Position numbers and translations under genes: made by a program. The notes under the pieces were generated by a model. That model saw only the letters and a list, made by a program, of their open reading frames with translations, did not search any database and had not been told where the DNA came from. From Piromyces finnis (Eukaryota; Neocallimastigomycota; Neocallimastigomycetes; Neocallimastigales; Neocallimastigaceae), in contig MCFH01000008.1 in the NCBI GenBank assembly GCA_002104945.1, forward strand, positions 124,001 through 188,000: DNA of 64,000 bases, written 5' to 3'. The first letter of the stretch is position 1. The number at the start of each line of letters is the position of its first letter. Positions 13,319 to 25,888 of this stretch are shown piece after piece.

Positions 13319-15894
13319 TTAGTTTAATTTTCTTTTTTTTGAATCATTTTCTAATTCTTCTTTTTCGGTATTTTTTTCTTTATCATCCTTTTCACTTAAT
13401 AAATATTTAATTAAAGCAGCTACAACCTTACAATTTAGGGAATTACCAAGTAATCTATATTGTTGTTTTAAAGAGGAATCTTCTGGGAATACCATAGTTT
13501 CTGGGAATCCCATCAAACGAGCAATTTCCCTTGAAGAGAAATATCTTAAGTTTAATTTATTTAATGGGTTATCAAGTTTCTTACATTCTTCTTCTTTTTG
13601 CTTTTCATCTAATTCTTCTTTTTTTAAAATTTCATTTCTTTTTTCCTTATATAATTTATATTCTTCTAATGTTTCTTTTGTCTTTAATAATACAAAATTA
13701 GATATTTATTGTTATTATTCTATTCTGTTATATTAATAATATTATATTAATTAATGAATATATCTTACATCAACATCTTCATTGCATTGAAGAATTGAAC
13801 CTAAATAAAATTTATATATGTAAAGATTTTATTGTAAATATTTAAAAATTTTTAATTATAAAAAAGATTATCAACATAATAATATTAATATAAATATATA
13901 TACCAGCTCCCTAATGATTGTTAAATAATATATTTTGATTAATATTATATATTTTAATTATTTTTTTTTTTTTTTTAAAATTAATATTTATTATATGCTT
14001 ACTTCAATAAAATGATAGTATCCTTTTGTAAAACAACATGATCTTTTTTGTGAAGGTTTTACAATATCTATATCAAATTTACAATAATTTTTATATTAAT
14101 TTGAATACAATATAATATAAATGGCATGGATTATGAAATTTGTATTCAATCCTAATTTTTATTGTTTCTTTTTTACATACCATATAATAATCCATAACGT
14201 GATAGTGATTTTTCGGTTAATTTATATTTATTTTCATCAATGTTTTCTTCCAAAAATTCTTTTAATTGTTTAACAACAACATTTTTTAATTCTTCATCTT
14301 CAACAATACCAACAGAAGTTTTATCTTGGTTGTCTTCCCAATATTTGGTGAATTCATTACCTGGAATATAATTTAAAATTTTATCCTTTGGAATGTCATA
14401 TTTGAATTTTAAGGATTTTAATTTTGCCTTTTGATTTTTGATATTACATAAGGAATGAATATATAATATATTGAAAATATTTATATAAATGTATATAATA
14501 AATTAGAAATGTTATTATTTGAGTTTAAATTGATTTTGATTTAGAATTAATAAATTATTTACAAGACAATAGTATCTAATTCTGGAATTTGGAATCTCAA
14601 ATTGTAATGGTGATAATAAAAATTCTTGGCAGTCGTACATATCTTTTAAAGCTTCCATCATCATGTTTCTTTATTTTAAAAAAACATTAATATATTCAAA
14701 TTTTGCATAATTAATATACAAATTAATATTAAAATTAAACTATAGAGATTCAAATTAAACCTTGTATCAGAAATTTCAAATCCTTTTACATTTTCAATTA
14801 AGATATATTTTGGTGGCTTTTCTAATTTTGGAATACTGTTTAATAAAAATAAAAAACTCTTTGAACGTTCATCATTTGAACCTTTTTGTAATCCTTGTCT
14901 AGTGTACTATTGCAATTTTTATATATTAAAAGTCATTATTAATGTCTAGTTAATCATAAAATTTTTTTTCTTATATAATTTATATGTTTGTTTTTACTGG
15001 TTGACAAGGTGGGCTAATAATATTTAATAATAATAATAATAATAATAATAATATATTAATTTTATATGTTTAAGTAAATTAAGATTAAACAAATTTCTTA
15101 AAATTTAAAATTACCTTGCTAACCACATATCCGCTCTATAAGTTGAATCTAGATAATTATATATATATGTTTTTTTTATTCAATTAAATTTAGATTTATA
15201 ATTTTAATATATATGATTTATTAGATATTTACATTTGGAAACTGGGATGGATTCAATGAGTTTCTTTAATACATAATTTATTATATATATATATATTTTA
15301 GTAAATTACAACTTATTTATTATACTATTTAAATATTAGAATTAAAATATAAATATTTCTTTTATATTTACTTGTACTGGTCTTCTATTGAAATTGTGGA
15401 AATACACTTTATTGGCTATTGTTATAATAATTAGAAAAAAATTATATAATTTATACATTAATATTTTTGAGTTTTTTTTTTATAATTTGAAAGTATTTCG
15501 TAAAATTTCATTATTATAAAACTTAATTTTAATAGTAACCTTGATTATTAATATCAAAACTTGCAACAACTTTTGGTTTGAAATCTGAATCTTTGCATGC
15601 ATCAATTAGAGAATAATGCTTAAAAATTAAATATAAAATGGAAATAAATTTAAAATTTAAATTAAAAATACATTTTTGCGAAAAACAATATATTTATTGG
15701 GTATTATTGATATTCTATTTTTGTTATTTTTCAATTTAAAAGTAGCCTATCATGCTATTTTACTCTTCATTTCATTAAAAAATTTCATGAAATTTGAATT
15801 TCAGAATTTTAAATGATTTTTAAAAATTAAAATTTTCATTTACCATGCCTCCAATACCAGAATAAAATTCAAGAACATTTAAATCTTTACTCAT
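13319..15894 (-). CDS. TRDMT1: DNMT2/TRDMT1 tRNA (cytosine-5) methyltransferase
   Basis: Homologue of DNMT2, which methylates C38 of tRNA-Asp using SAM. Thirteen exons give 406 aa (human 391): 15844-15894, 15540-15618, 15372-15415, 15233-15263, 15115-15148, 14998-15013, 14761-14906, 14563-14668, 14181-14427, 14003-14067, 13904-13910, 13769-13800 and 13319-13681. SAM motif I is VLEFYSGIGGMHYSL. The catalytic PPCQP lies in the 16-nt exon, followed by YTRQG. ENVKGFE, SRIRYYCL and the DNMT2-specific CFTKGYY..IEG are all present. The C-terminal target-recognition end is YFSSREIARLMGFP ... YRLLGNSLN. Exon 11 is only 7 nt but is needed to give IEGAGSILQ (human IEGTGSVLQ). A Lys/Glu-rich insertion precedes the last domain. 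Function as a tRNA rather than DNA methylase is from family knowledge. Confidence 0.95.
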
Positions 15895-16938
15895 ACTGTT
15901 TTACTAATAATAATTACTTATTTTTGCCAATTATATTTTTTTTAATTAATGCTCTCTAATTCTTATTCTTACTAAAGAAATTGTTTTTTTTTTTTTTTTT
16001 GTAAAGAAGTAATAATATAAAATTAAAAAATTTTAATAGATTTGGTTATATTAATTTTACACAAAACTTTATTAATATATATTTTTATTGTTTTTTATGT
16101 AAATTAAATAATATATGAATTGTATATATTATTAATAAATTGTAAATAAATAGGAATAAAATAACTAAAAATGTGGAATAATTTTTAAAATAATTCATTT
16201 AAAATTGTAACATTAATGTAAAACCTATCTTATTAGAATGTATACAATATATAAATATGATTGGATTATAGTATATACAATATATTATAATGATAATTGA
16301 TTTGTTGGTAATCTACTTTTTTATTATTGGATAAGTAACCGTTTTATATATAAGATTTTATATCCAAATTAACAAATTAAGAGGCATAATATATTTTATA
16401 ATATTTTTAAAAATAATATGAAATAATTAATATAATATATTAACAATTAATTATTAATATATGCTAAATATAAATATCGAAATCTGAATTAAATATTTTT
16501 TTTTTTTTTTTAAATTTTAATAATTAATATAAAAATTAAGAAAAAAGTTTAAAATTAAATCTTTAAAAAAAAAATTTTTTTTTGTGTGTTTGAATATTAT
16601 TATTTGTGAGATTGAATTTCAATCTATGATTGAAAGATACACACAAAAATATCGGATTAAAAAAACACAATAATAATAAAACAACAACAATAATAATATT
16701 CAGATAATTCATAAATATTCATATATAGTTTTATAAAAATAAAAATAAAAACTGAATTTTTTTAAAAAAAAATACAATTTAATTGTCCAATCTAAATTTT
16801 AAAATTAATAAAATATACACAATATTTAATTTATTATACTTTTTTTTTCTTGTGAAATATTTATTTTAATTTTATTATATTTATTTATTTTAGTTTAATT
16901 TAATTTATTCAATTTAAAAAAAAAATCCTCTATTAAAA
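15895..16938. other. divergent intergenic region (DNMT2 / RRN3)
   Basis: About 1 kb lies between the two start codons and presumably carries both promoters. It contains T-tracts at 15985-16001 and 16497-16511, and the nested inverted repeat at 16579-16649. No gene or RNA was recognised. Confidence 0.5.
16579..16649. repeat. nested inverted repeat upstream of RRN3
   Basis: The outer arms are perfect 11-bp complements: tttttgtgtgt at 16579-16589 and acacacaaaaa at 16639-16649. Between them lies a second palindrome at 16609-16625 (agattgaa-t-ttcaatct). Together they could form a hairpin within a cruciform, about 290-360 bp before the RRN3 start codon. Whether it is a protein-binding site, an RNA structure or chance is unknown. 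Confidence 0.6.
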
Positions 16939-18439
16939 ATGATTGAAAATTCAATAAAGAGTCAATTTATAATTGATAAAACAATAACTGATAAAACTAT
17001 GATAAAAGAGACTTTTTTATCAACAACACAAGATGCATTCAATGAAGCTTTAAAAGTAAATAATGATAAAAAAAAAAGAAAATACAATTATAATAGAAAT
17101 TTAATTAATTATTAATGTATTTTTCCTTTTTTTTTTTTTTATGAATATAATTATTTAAATATATAAAATTTATAATTCATCCAACAATCAATATTTATAG
17201 GGAAATAAATCAAAATTATTTTCCATTATTGATGAAATTAGTTCTCTTGAAAATAGTGATGAAGATTCAAAAGAACAATTAATAATATGGATGGAAACTT
17301 TTTCAAAAATTGTTTCAAATTTTACTCAAGAATTTCAAGATTTAGTAGGGATTATTTTAGATATAAATTGGGTTACAAGATCTTCAGATTTTGCAATAGT
17401 TTATAGTCAATTTTTAGAAAATTTAGTTAGTGCCCATGCTTTTTATATGTTTCCAGTTGCCGAAAGATTAATAAATCTTTTATGCTGGAGTAAGTTTAAT
17501 TAATATTATCTAAATTATTAAATTATATAATAGATAAACTTAAAAAAAAAAAAAACATAGTTTTATTTTATAATATACTTTATTATGGTATATAAATAAA
17601 ATAAATATGTTTTTTTTATATATATTTTTATTTAATATAGTGCTTAATATTAAAAATATAAGAAGCAATATATTGAATAAAAGTGTGGGTAGAGGGATTT
17701 TAAAATGGATTTGATGGATTTTGAATTAAAATTTATAAAAAAATTAATTGTTAAAAGTTGTTACTTTCAAACAACAAGAAACTTAATTTTTTTTATAAAA
17801 AAGAAGGGTTGAATGTGAATAGTTGTTAAATATGTATAAAATAAGAGAAAAAGAAAGCGAAAGCTTAATTTTCTTTTATGTAATAATATTCTTTTTTTTT
17901 CTTTTTCAATTTTTATGAGAAATTTAAAAAATATATTTGGTATTTCTTAGAAAAGTTAAAAAGAAAAAAGAATGAAAGAATCAAAGTATTTTTTCATTAT
18001 TATCTAAGAAATATTTAATATATATTTACATTTCTGAAAAAAATAGTTTTAAAAGATATAAAAAAAGAATATATTTGTGTATGATTATGGATTGAGTTTT
18101 AACTTGATTCATTTTCCGTTTTTGTGTAGAAAAATTTTATTAAAGAAAATATAAAACATAATTAATAAAAAAAAAAAAAAAAAAAAGAAAAATTAAAACA
18201 AACATCATAGTGGTGCTCTATTGAAACTAATAAAAATAACATGATAATCATACTATTGTAGTAATTAAATCTAAATTATGAATTTTATTAACGTATTGCT
18301 CACAAACTACATGATAAGAAAATTATCAAACTATTTTCTTTTTATGTTTTTTCCTTTTTTTTTTTATTTTCTATTTTTTTTTTTTTATTCTACAAATGCT
18401 TTCGTATAATATTTTTATCGTGAAATAGAATATTATATG

Positions 18440-18471
<32 letters not shown>

Positions 18472-19840
18472 AATTTTATTAATTATGCATTTTATATTTT
18501 ACATATTTAATGACTTTTTTTAATTATTAGAAAAAAAATTATAATTAAATTTAATTAATAATATACTAAAGTTTTATTTCTTTATCTTTATATATTTTCT
18601 TTTCTTTTTTTCTTTTTCTTTATCTTCTTTTTGTTATGTATAATATTTTTTTTAAAAAAAAAAATAGAAAAACCATTTGAAAATGACAGAGCAAAATTAG
18701 TTTCTGATCCATCTGTAACCCCTAAGATGGCTTGTGACAGAGTACATACTGTTTTAAAAAGAATAATATCTCTTATTCCATCAGGACCATCTTTTTTGAT
18801 AACACCTATTGCTGAAGCTTTTCCAGATAAATTCCAAGACATTAAATATCAATTATGGTATTTAAAAAATATTTTAAAAATGATAGACTATATAAAAGTA
18901 TTAAAAGAACCAATATTATCATTAATTGTTGAAAAAATTATAAAAATTGATGTAAGTAGGTTATTGAAAAATTAACATTTTGCAGATAAAAAATGATATT
19001 CATAAAGTTAAAATATTTTTAATAATATAATAATTTAATTAGGTTGAAATTCAAGTAGAAATTGAAGATATGGATGACCAAGATATTACTGATTTACAAA
19101 ATCTCGTATTTAAAATGGAAAAGAATGATATTGATGAAACTGATTTAGAAAATAAGGCATCTGAAGAAAATAATTCCCAAAATATTTTTGAAATAGATGA
19201 TTTAGATAATAATGATGATGGATTTTTATTTGATGAATTAACTGAAGAAGATAGTAATGTCAAAGGAATGGTAGAAAAATTAGATGGTATGCTTAATATT
19301 TTATTTGAATATATTTCCAAATTATCAAATGATGAAAGAGATGAAATGTTTGAAATCTTAATGGAAATCTTCCAAAAAACTATTCTTCCAACTCATAATT
19401 CTCGTTACACTCAATTTCTTATCTTTTATTTATGTTCTTATTCACCTGTATATGTAAATAATTTTGTTTGTCTTTTGGCTCAAAAGGTTATTACTGCTTC
19501 AGTTCCTAGCGTAATTCAAGTTGCTTCTTCTGCTTATATATCTAGTTTTGTTGCTAGAGCAAAGTATATGGAAGTTGGTCCAGTTAAAACCATACTACAA
19601 CTTTTAACAAAGTTTGCATTAAATTATGTTGAAATGAATGAACATCGTGTTGGTTCTGTTCTTAACCCAAAGCAATATTTAGTATTTTATAGTATAGTAG
19701 AAGCTATCATTTTAATCTTTTTATACCGTTGGAGATCTTTAATGGAAAATGATGGTAATGGAATTACTTATGGTCAATTACCACCAGAATTAAAGGGACT
19801 AGATCGTATCATTCAATCAAGGTTTAATCCTTTAGTGGTG

Positions 19841-19873
<33 letters not shown>

Positions 19874-20418
19874 CCTGAATATTTTATTAATGAATAATAA
19901 ATTAATTTTAATAGGTTTGTAACCGAGGATTAGTAGAAGAATTTGCTAAATTAACTCATAGTTTAGAAATAATGTACTGTTATTCAATCTTTGAAAACAA
20001 GAATTATTCATTTATTAAAAAGGCAAAAGGTAAATCCAATAAAAAACCAAAGATTAAAATGCATGATATAAAAGGAAGTGATGAAGAAGAAGATGAAGAA
20101 GAATTTGAGGATGACGAAGATGAAGAGAATGATGATTATGATGATGATGAGGATGACGATGATGACGATGAAGAAGAAGAAAGTGATGAAGATGATGAAG
20201 ATGAAAATGAATTACCAGAAACCCTTTTACCATTTGAACCCTATCTTTTAAAGAATTCATGTCACTTTATTGAACCTATTTATCAAAATTGGACACCTAT
20301 CACGTCAGAAGAAGATGATAGTGATGTTGAAAGTGACGTTACTGATAATATTCTTGCAATGTCTATTTCTCCAATGGCACCACCAGCATTTAATTGGATT
20401 AATAATTATCCTGCCTAA
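16939..20418 (+). CDS. RRN3: RRN3 (TIF-IA) RNA polymerase I transcription initiation factor
   Basis: Homologue of RRN3/TIF-IA, which bridges Pol I to the rDNA promoter complex in the nucleolus. Five exons give 662 aa (human 651): 16939-17055, 17201-17489, 18668-18951, 19043-19837 and 19915-20418. Family stretches include the helical block with VHTVLKRIISLIPSGPSFL and QLWYLKNILKMIDYIKVL, and the HEAT-like core with KTILPTHNSRYTQFLIFYL. LNPKQYLVFYSIVEAI, RIIQSRFNPL and CNRGLVEEFA follow. An acidic tract of about 45 Asp/Glu-dominated residues (20080-20215) precedes the closing LPFEPYLL motif. Acidic stretches are common in RRN3, but this one is very pure. Intron 2 is about 1.18 kb, far longer than its neighbours. 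An optional exon inside it (about 17641-17683) keeps frame but is not needed for homology. Start: first ATG, exons phase-consistent throughout. Confidence 0.92.
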
Positions 20419-21142
20419 ATATAAACGTTAAAGAAATTATTAATCAAAGATATTTCGGGGAGAAGAATGAAAAACAAAACAATACTTTATTTTTTTTATT
20501 ATGGGATTAAAGTTTTTTTTTTTATATATATACTATTATTTTTATAAAAGAATACTATTATCGTTTTAATTTTATTATTTTTTTTTCCAATTATTATTAC
20601 AAAATAGAATTTATAAAAATATATCATTATCCATTGAGACATATTTTTCTTTCAGTATTATTGGATAAATAAGGAATGATACTTTTATGATACATTAATA
20701 TTTAATCAACAAAAAAAAAAAAAAAAAAAAAAATAGAAGCATTATACTATTATATAATAATTTGTAAAATAAAACAATAGACCATTTAAATAATATTTCA
20801 ATAAATATTATTATTTATTAAAATACTATTTAACATTTTTTTTTTTTTTTTCCTTAACGTTTTATTTTATTATATACCATTCTAATAAAAAAAATACAAA
20901 CATATTTTTAATAGGTATTAAGTTTATTTTTTTTTTTTTATTTGCTTTATTTTTATATTACATATATATTACACATATTTTATAATAAAATTAGGTTGAT
21001 TTTTTTTTTTTTTTTTTTTTTTTGATAGAAGTAGATTGTTTTTATGTATTGTTATATGGATGATGGTTGAGTGATTTCAAATAAATAAATAAATATTCTA
21101 TCTATATATATTTTTAGTTTGTATAATTAGTTATTTTTTTAT
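20419..21142. other. convergent intergenic region (RRN3 / DYNLT2B)
   Basis: The region holds 3' flanks only. There is an A-tract at 20710-20733 and T-tracts at 20837-20851 and 21001-21023. No gene was recognised. Confidence 0.5.
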
Positions 21143-22123
21143 TTAGTAATAAAATACACCAAAGGCGACAGCAACACAAAATAAGGTTTCCTATTTTAAA
21201 TATTAAATAAATAAATATTAAATAAATAACCTTTGTAACTCTATAATTTAATAAATAAATAATTAAATAAAATAAATACATTGGTATATATATCCTGTGC
21301 TACATTATCAGTATCAGAATCCCACAAACAACGACATGCCATTCTTTTTTTTTTTTTTTTTTTTTTTCAAATTAATATTATAAAATATTATTTTATAGTA
21401 AAATTATTAATTCGATTTATCTATAAAATAGGTATAATATAAACCTTATTTAATAATCTATTTAAAATTTACCTAGCACCTTCACCTCTCATTTCACCCA
21501 ATACTACATTAACGACGTATTTATATCTTGGTAAATCTAATTCTATATATATATTTAAAAGTTATAAATAATTATACAATAATGAATAATATATTTATTA
21601 AAATTTAAGAATGACATTTAACGATTGATAATTTTTTATATCATTAACATTTATTGATAAATCATTATGAAATTTTTAAATTTAAATTGATAAACCTATT
21701 CTAATGAATGTTATTATATATAAAATTTTAATAGTATTAACCTTTTAATTTATTTTTAATTTCATCTGCTATTTCTTTTGTAAATGTTGAACAAGTTTCT
21801 GGTGAGTAGACTTGTCCGTTTAATTTTTCAACAAGAATATCATGAATAATTTTTTGAACTACTGTTGGACGAAATCTTTATGATTTTTAATAGCATTTAA
21901 TAATAAAAAATATAAAATTATTTTAATATATAAACAATTTATAATTCATTCTTTTATATTTTAATTAATAATTAATTGTAAATACATATATATTCGAAAT
22001 TATTAAATAAAAAATTCAATTTATATTCCGTATTATTAATTCCTACTTTTGTTGAAAATTTGGTCTAATAGTGTAATTTTCATCATTGACATTTTCTGAT
22101 ATAGAGTTATATGGTTCAGCCAT
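21143..22123 (-). CDS. DYNLT2B: Tctex-type dynein-2 light chain (DYNLT2B/TCTEX1D2)
   Basis: Homologue of TCTEX1D2/DYNLT2B, a light chain of cytoplasmic dynein-2, the retrograde intraflagellar-transport motor. Five exons give 130 aa (human 142): 22047-22123, 21742-21875, 21473-21542, 21280-21343 and 21143-21190. The Tctex fold is complete: YTIRPNFQQKFRPTVVQKII, the helix with CSTFTKEIADEIKNKL, LPRYKYVVNVVLGEMRGEGARM, then CLWDSDTDN and the terminal TLFCVAVAFGVFYY. The WDSDTDN and VAFGVFYY ends are diagnostic of this subfamily rather than DYNLT1/3. The first ~15 residues are variable. Its presence argues for a motile or sensory flagellum. It is convergent with RRN3 and divergent from V-ATPase F. 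Confidence 0.93.
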
Positions 22124-24654
22124 GACTGTTATATGTTTTTTTTTTTTATTTATTTATTATATAAAGTATTAATATATTGCAATTAAATGATTATTCCCTG
22201 AATTTTTGTAAAATAATTAAAATGTAATCTTGATGAATTTCAAAATTTGAGAAAATAAAAAAGTATATTTTATGTAATAATAATTTACTTTTTAAATAAA
22301 ACTTTAATATTTTAATTAAATATAAATTTTTATATATCTTTATTAAATTAATTATTGTTTATTGCTATTTATTGTTAGTTTTGCTTGCTTGCTTGTTTGC
22401 TTGCTTTCATATGCTAAAAATTAATTAATTTTTTATGTATAAATGAAATAATTTAATTAAAAAATATTCAGTTTTTACATAAATTTTAATTTATAAAAAA
22501 AAAGAGTGAATGGGTGGATATTTAAATTTTCAAAAAAAAAAAAAAAAGACTTCAACCAAAATTGAAAAATAAAAAGGTAAATCAAAATTAAAAAAAAAAA
22601 AAACTAGAAGAAATTAAACTTTTCTACTTAGTTATTTTAATAGAAAACTGAATATATCAATCATTTTTAAAAATATTATTATGAATATTGAATAAAACAA
22701 AGCAATTTTTTATTATATAAGAATAACTATTTTAATATTTTAAACATTTTTAATTATTTCTTAAAACTTAATAAGGAGTTTATTTATCTATATACAATGG
22801 TTTAATATTATAACTATAGTCATGATACATTCATGGTATTATTCGATTTTTTAAAAAATTTTGGTTTTAATTTTCAGTAAAATGGTAAATGATTTTTAAA
22901 TTAAAAATCTCTATTACCAAGCCATTATAATCCATTTATATTTCTTACGCTAAAGATGCCAACTTCATTTTTCCATTTATATTTCTTACGCTAAAGATAC
23001 CAACTTCATTTTTCTTCTAAACTCTGAACGAATAAAAAATTAATAAAATCAAGTGATATTTCAACTTTACATTTTAAAAGTATTTCAATATTTCTTCTTT
23101 TATAACATAAAAATATATATTAATAGAGGGGGAAATAATAATATAAAATACTAGTTGTAAATGCTGGTATTGTTTCAGTATCACAAAGCAATCAATCCAT
23201 ATTATAAAAATAAAATGAATAGTACATCTAATAAAACAATTACTCTATTTCATACTAACCAATTCTAATAATACAGAAAATATACATTAACAGTAATTCA
23301 AGTTAAAAAGTCTTTCAATAAAATGTTTTATTAATAAATGACTATTTAAGTTTTTTATTATTCTTTTAATTATATTCCAATTTCAATGATTTCCTCCATA
23401 TCATTTGATAATAAAATATAATAGGAAATAACTTGTAATAACTTTTCCTTTTTTATTCTATTCACAAAAATAATTGTTTATTTTTGTGGTGACTTTATTA
23501 AATATTGAATAGAACATTCTATTTTTAAATATTATGTATTTATTCCTATTCTTTTTATTTATTTAACTACTTAACTATTTGTTTATTTAATTATTTAACT
23601 ATAGATTTATTTATTTAATTATTATTTATTCATTTATATTTAATTTTTATATCATTTTTATTTCAATATAATAATCTTAAATATTATAAATTTTAATATT
23701 TATTAGAGATTATAATATAATATATAATAAAAATAATAAAATTTTCACCCAATCGAATGCCTGTATCTGACGAAATATTTAAGCCACTAATTGATTATTC
23801 GCTAAATTATATATTTATTAATTATAATAATAAATAAAATTTTATTATACACAGCAACATCAAAACAAACCATGATGAATATTGTGTCTGCCTGATACCT
23901 ACCACAAATAAAGGCTATGATGTTTTAGTTTTTATTTTCAGCAATTCTTTTTTTCTGGTTTAATTATATTTATTGTTTTTCGTTCTTTTCTATTCATGAA
24001 TCATCATTGATTCCTTGTTATTCTTATCCGTAATAAAAATGACTTGTTAATATTAATAGAGTAGTCCTTTAATATAGGCCATTCCATTGAATTAAATATT
24101 ATTTCCATTATCTATTATATTTATTATTTTATTCATTATTCCACTATGTTATATAAAAATTAATGTTGTACATAAATACATTATATATTGAATATCATTG
24201 GATCTTATCCAATACATTACATTTTTTATTTATCTTTTTTCTTATTCTAATGAGGATGATGATTTTAAAATAATACTTTATCAAAAATGATATAATTTTT
24301 TAATTGAATCAAATACGTCAGCCAATTGAATTTCAGATTAATAATATTTATTATCCAAATCACCATATATTAAACTATATTAATAATATATTTGAATAAA
24401 GTATTACCAAATGTCTCTGTCGTTGCTCTATATAAATATTATTATTTAAAAGAAATATATAAAGATTAAGCATATTATATAATAATATTTAATTAATAGT
24501 TCTGGTTATTATAAACTATTATATTATATATTGGATTAATTAATTATTAATCATTTTTATTCAAATAAAATTTTTTCTTTTTTTTTTTTTTTTTTTTACT
24601 TAAATAATTTAAAGTAAATTTTATCTTTAAAAAATTTAATAAAATTAATTAAAA
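22124..24654. other. 2.5-kb divergent intergenic region (DYNLT2B / V-ATPase F)
   Basis: This is the longest gene-free stretch in the window. It holds a TTGC-type microsatellite at 22379-22407, a tandem 41-bp duplication at 22931-23012, a slightly less AT-rich patch near 23750-23950 and a T-tract just before the V-ATPase gene (24580-24597). No open frame, tRNA or other RNA gene could be supported on either strand. Confidence 0.5.
22931..23012. repeat. tandem 41-bp duplication
   Basis: Two adjacent copies (22931-22971 and 22972-23012) differ at a single base (gatgcc versus gatacc). The unit starts tccatttatatttcttacg and is not low complexity. It therefore looks like a recent local duplication rather than a microsatellite. 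Confidence 0.9.
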
Positions 24655-25888
24655 ATGGCCAATTTATTACGTGAAAGATCTTTATTAGCTTTAATTGGTG
24701 ATGAAGTAAATAATCATAACAGTAGAAAACATCGAGAATTAAAAATTTATTGACATTTTGAAAACAATAAAGAAATCATTCAATCAAAATTTTAAAAGAC
24801 AAAAAAAATTAGTAATAATAATTGATGATGAGATGTCGAAAAGATATTATATAAAAAAAAAATAATAGAAATAAACATATATTATAAAATCAGGAAAATA
24901 TCGAATATTTACTGCAAAAGTTTGAGAATATGATTAAAAAAGATAATTAATTTTGCTGGAAGTATATTTAAACACGAAACACTTTTTGAATATCATTAAT
25001 AAAAAAAAAAAGAAAGAAAATAACTGTTTGAAAGATGATTAAAATATATATGCATATTATTGAATTATGAATTATAAATTTTTAAAAAGTAATCTGTATA
25101 ACTATTATCACTATTTACAAAAATAAAAAAAAAAAACTTCGAAATAAATAAAGTTAACAATAATCAAAATTTTAAATCATTATTATAATTATTATAAAAG
25201 TTAATTTTTAATACAGAAATAAAACAAAATAATAATTCAATAATATAATAATATAATAAATTTTATAAACTAGGACACCATCACTGGTTTATTATTAGCT
25301 GGTATTGGTCACATTGATAACAAGCAAAAGTCTAACTTCTTAATTGTTGATAGCAGTAAGTACTATTTACTCTAATTCATAGATAAAAATCCATTGATTG
25401 TAAAATATAAACTATATATTAAATATAAATTAAATATTAAATTTTAAACAGAGACTCCATTATCTACCATTGAAGAAACTTTCATTGAATTCACTCGCAG
25501 AAAGGATATTGCTATTATTCTCATCAACCAACATGTAAATATTGGAATAGAATAATATGTTTTAAAATATTTAATATTGGTATTATAATTAATTAATTAT
25601 TGGATATTAAATAAAATTTATTTAAAAAAAATTAAAGGTTGCTGATATGATCCGTCAATTAGTTGATGACTATGACCAAGCTTTCCCATCTGTTCTTGAA
25701 ATCCCATCTAAGGATCACCCATACGATCCAGCTAAGGATTCCGTTTTAAAGAGTAATATTTTATAAAAAAAATTTATGATTTCTATATTGTATATTATTT
25801 TAATTATATTAAATAATTCTTTTTATGTATAAATTTTATTATGAATTTAAATTAAACAGGAGTTCAAAGACTTACTGGTGATAACTAA
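24655..25888 (+). CDS. VMA7: V-type H+-ATPase subunit F
   Basis: Subunit F of the V1 sector of the vacuolar proton pump, part of the central rotor stalk. Five exons give 119 aa (yeast Vma7 118): 24655-24705, 25274-25355, 25452-25534, 25638-25752 and 25860-25888. Motifs are [38 protein letters not shown], the [15 protein letters not shown] strand-helix and the C-terminal [19 protein letters not shown] followed by KRVQRLTG. All frames join in phase. Intron 1 is long (568 nt) with no visible coding content. Codon use is less AT-biased than in the neighbours (gac, acc, atc, ctc), as expected of a highly expressed gene. The identification is secure. Confidence 0.97.

Noticed and set aside
13124-13327. 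67-codon frame on + strand
   Set aside because: It is an I/L/N/Y-rich chance frame in the DZIP1-DNMT2 intergenic DNA that overlaps the DNMT2 stop codon; no motif.
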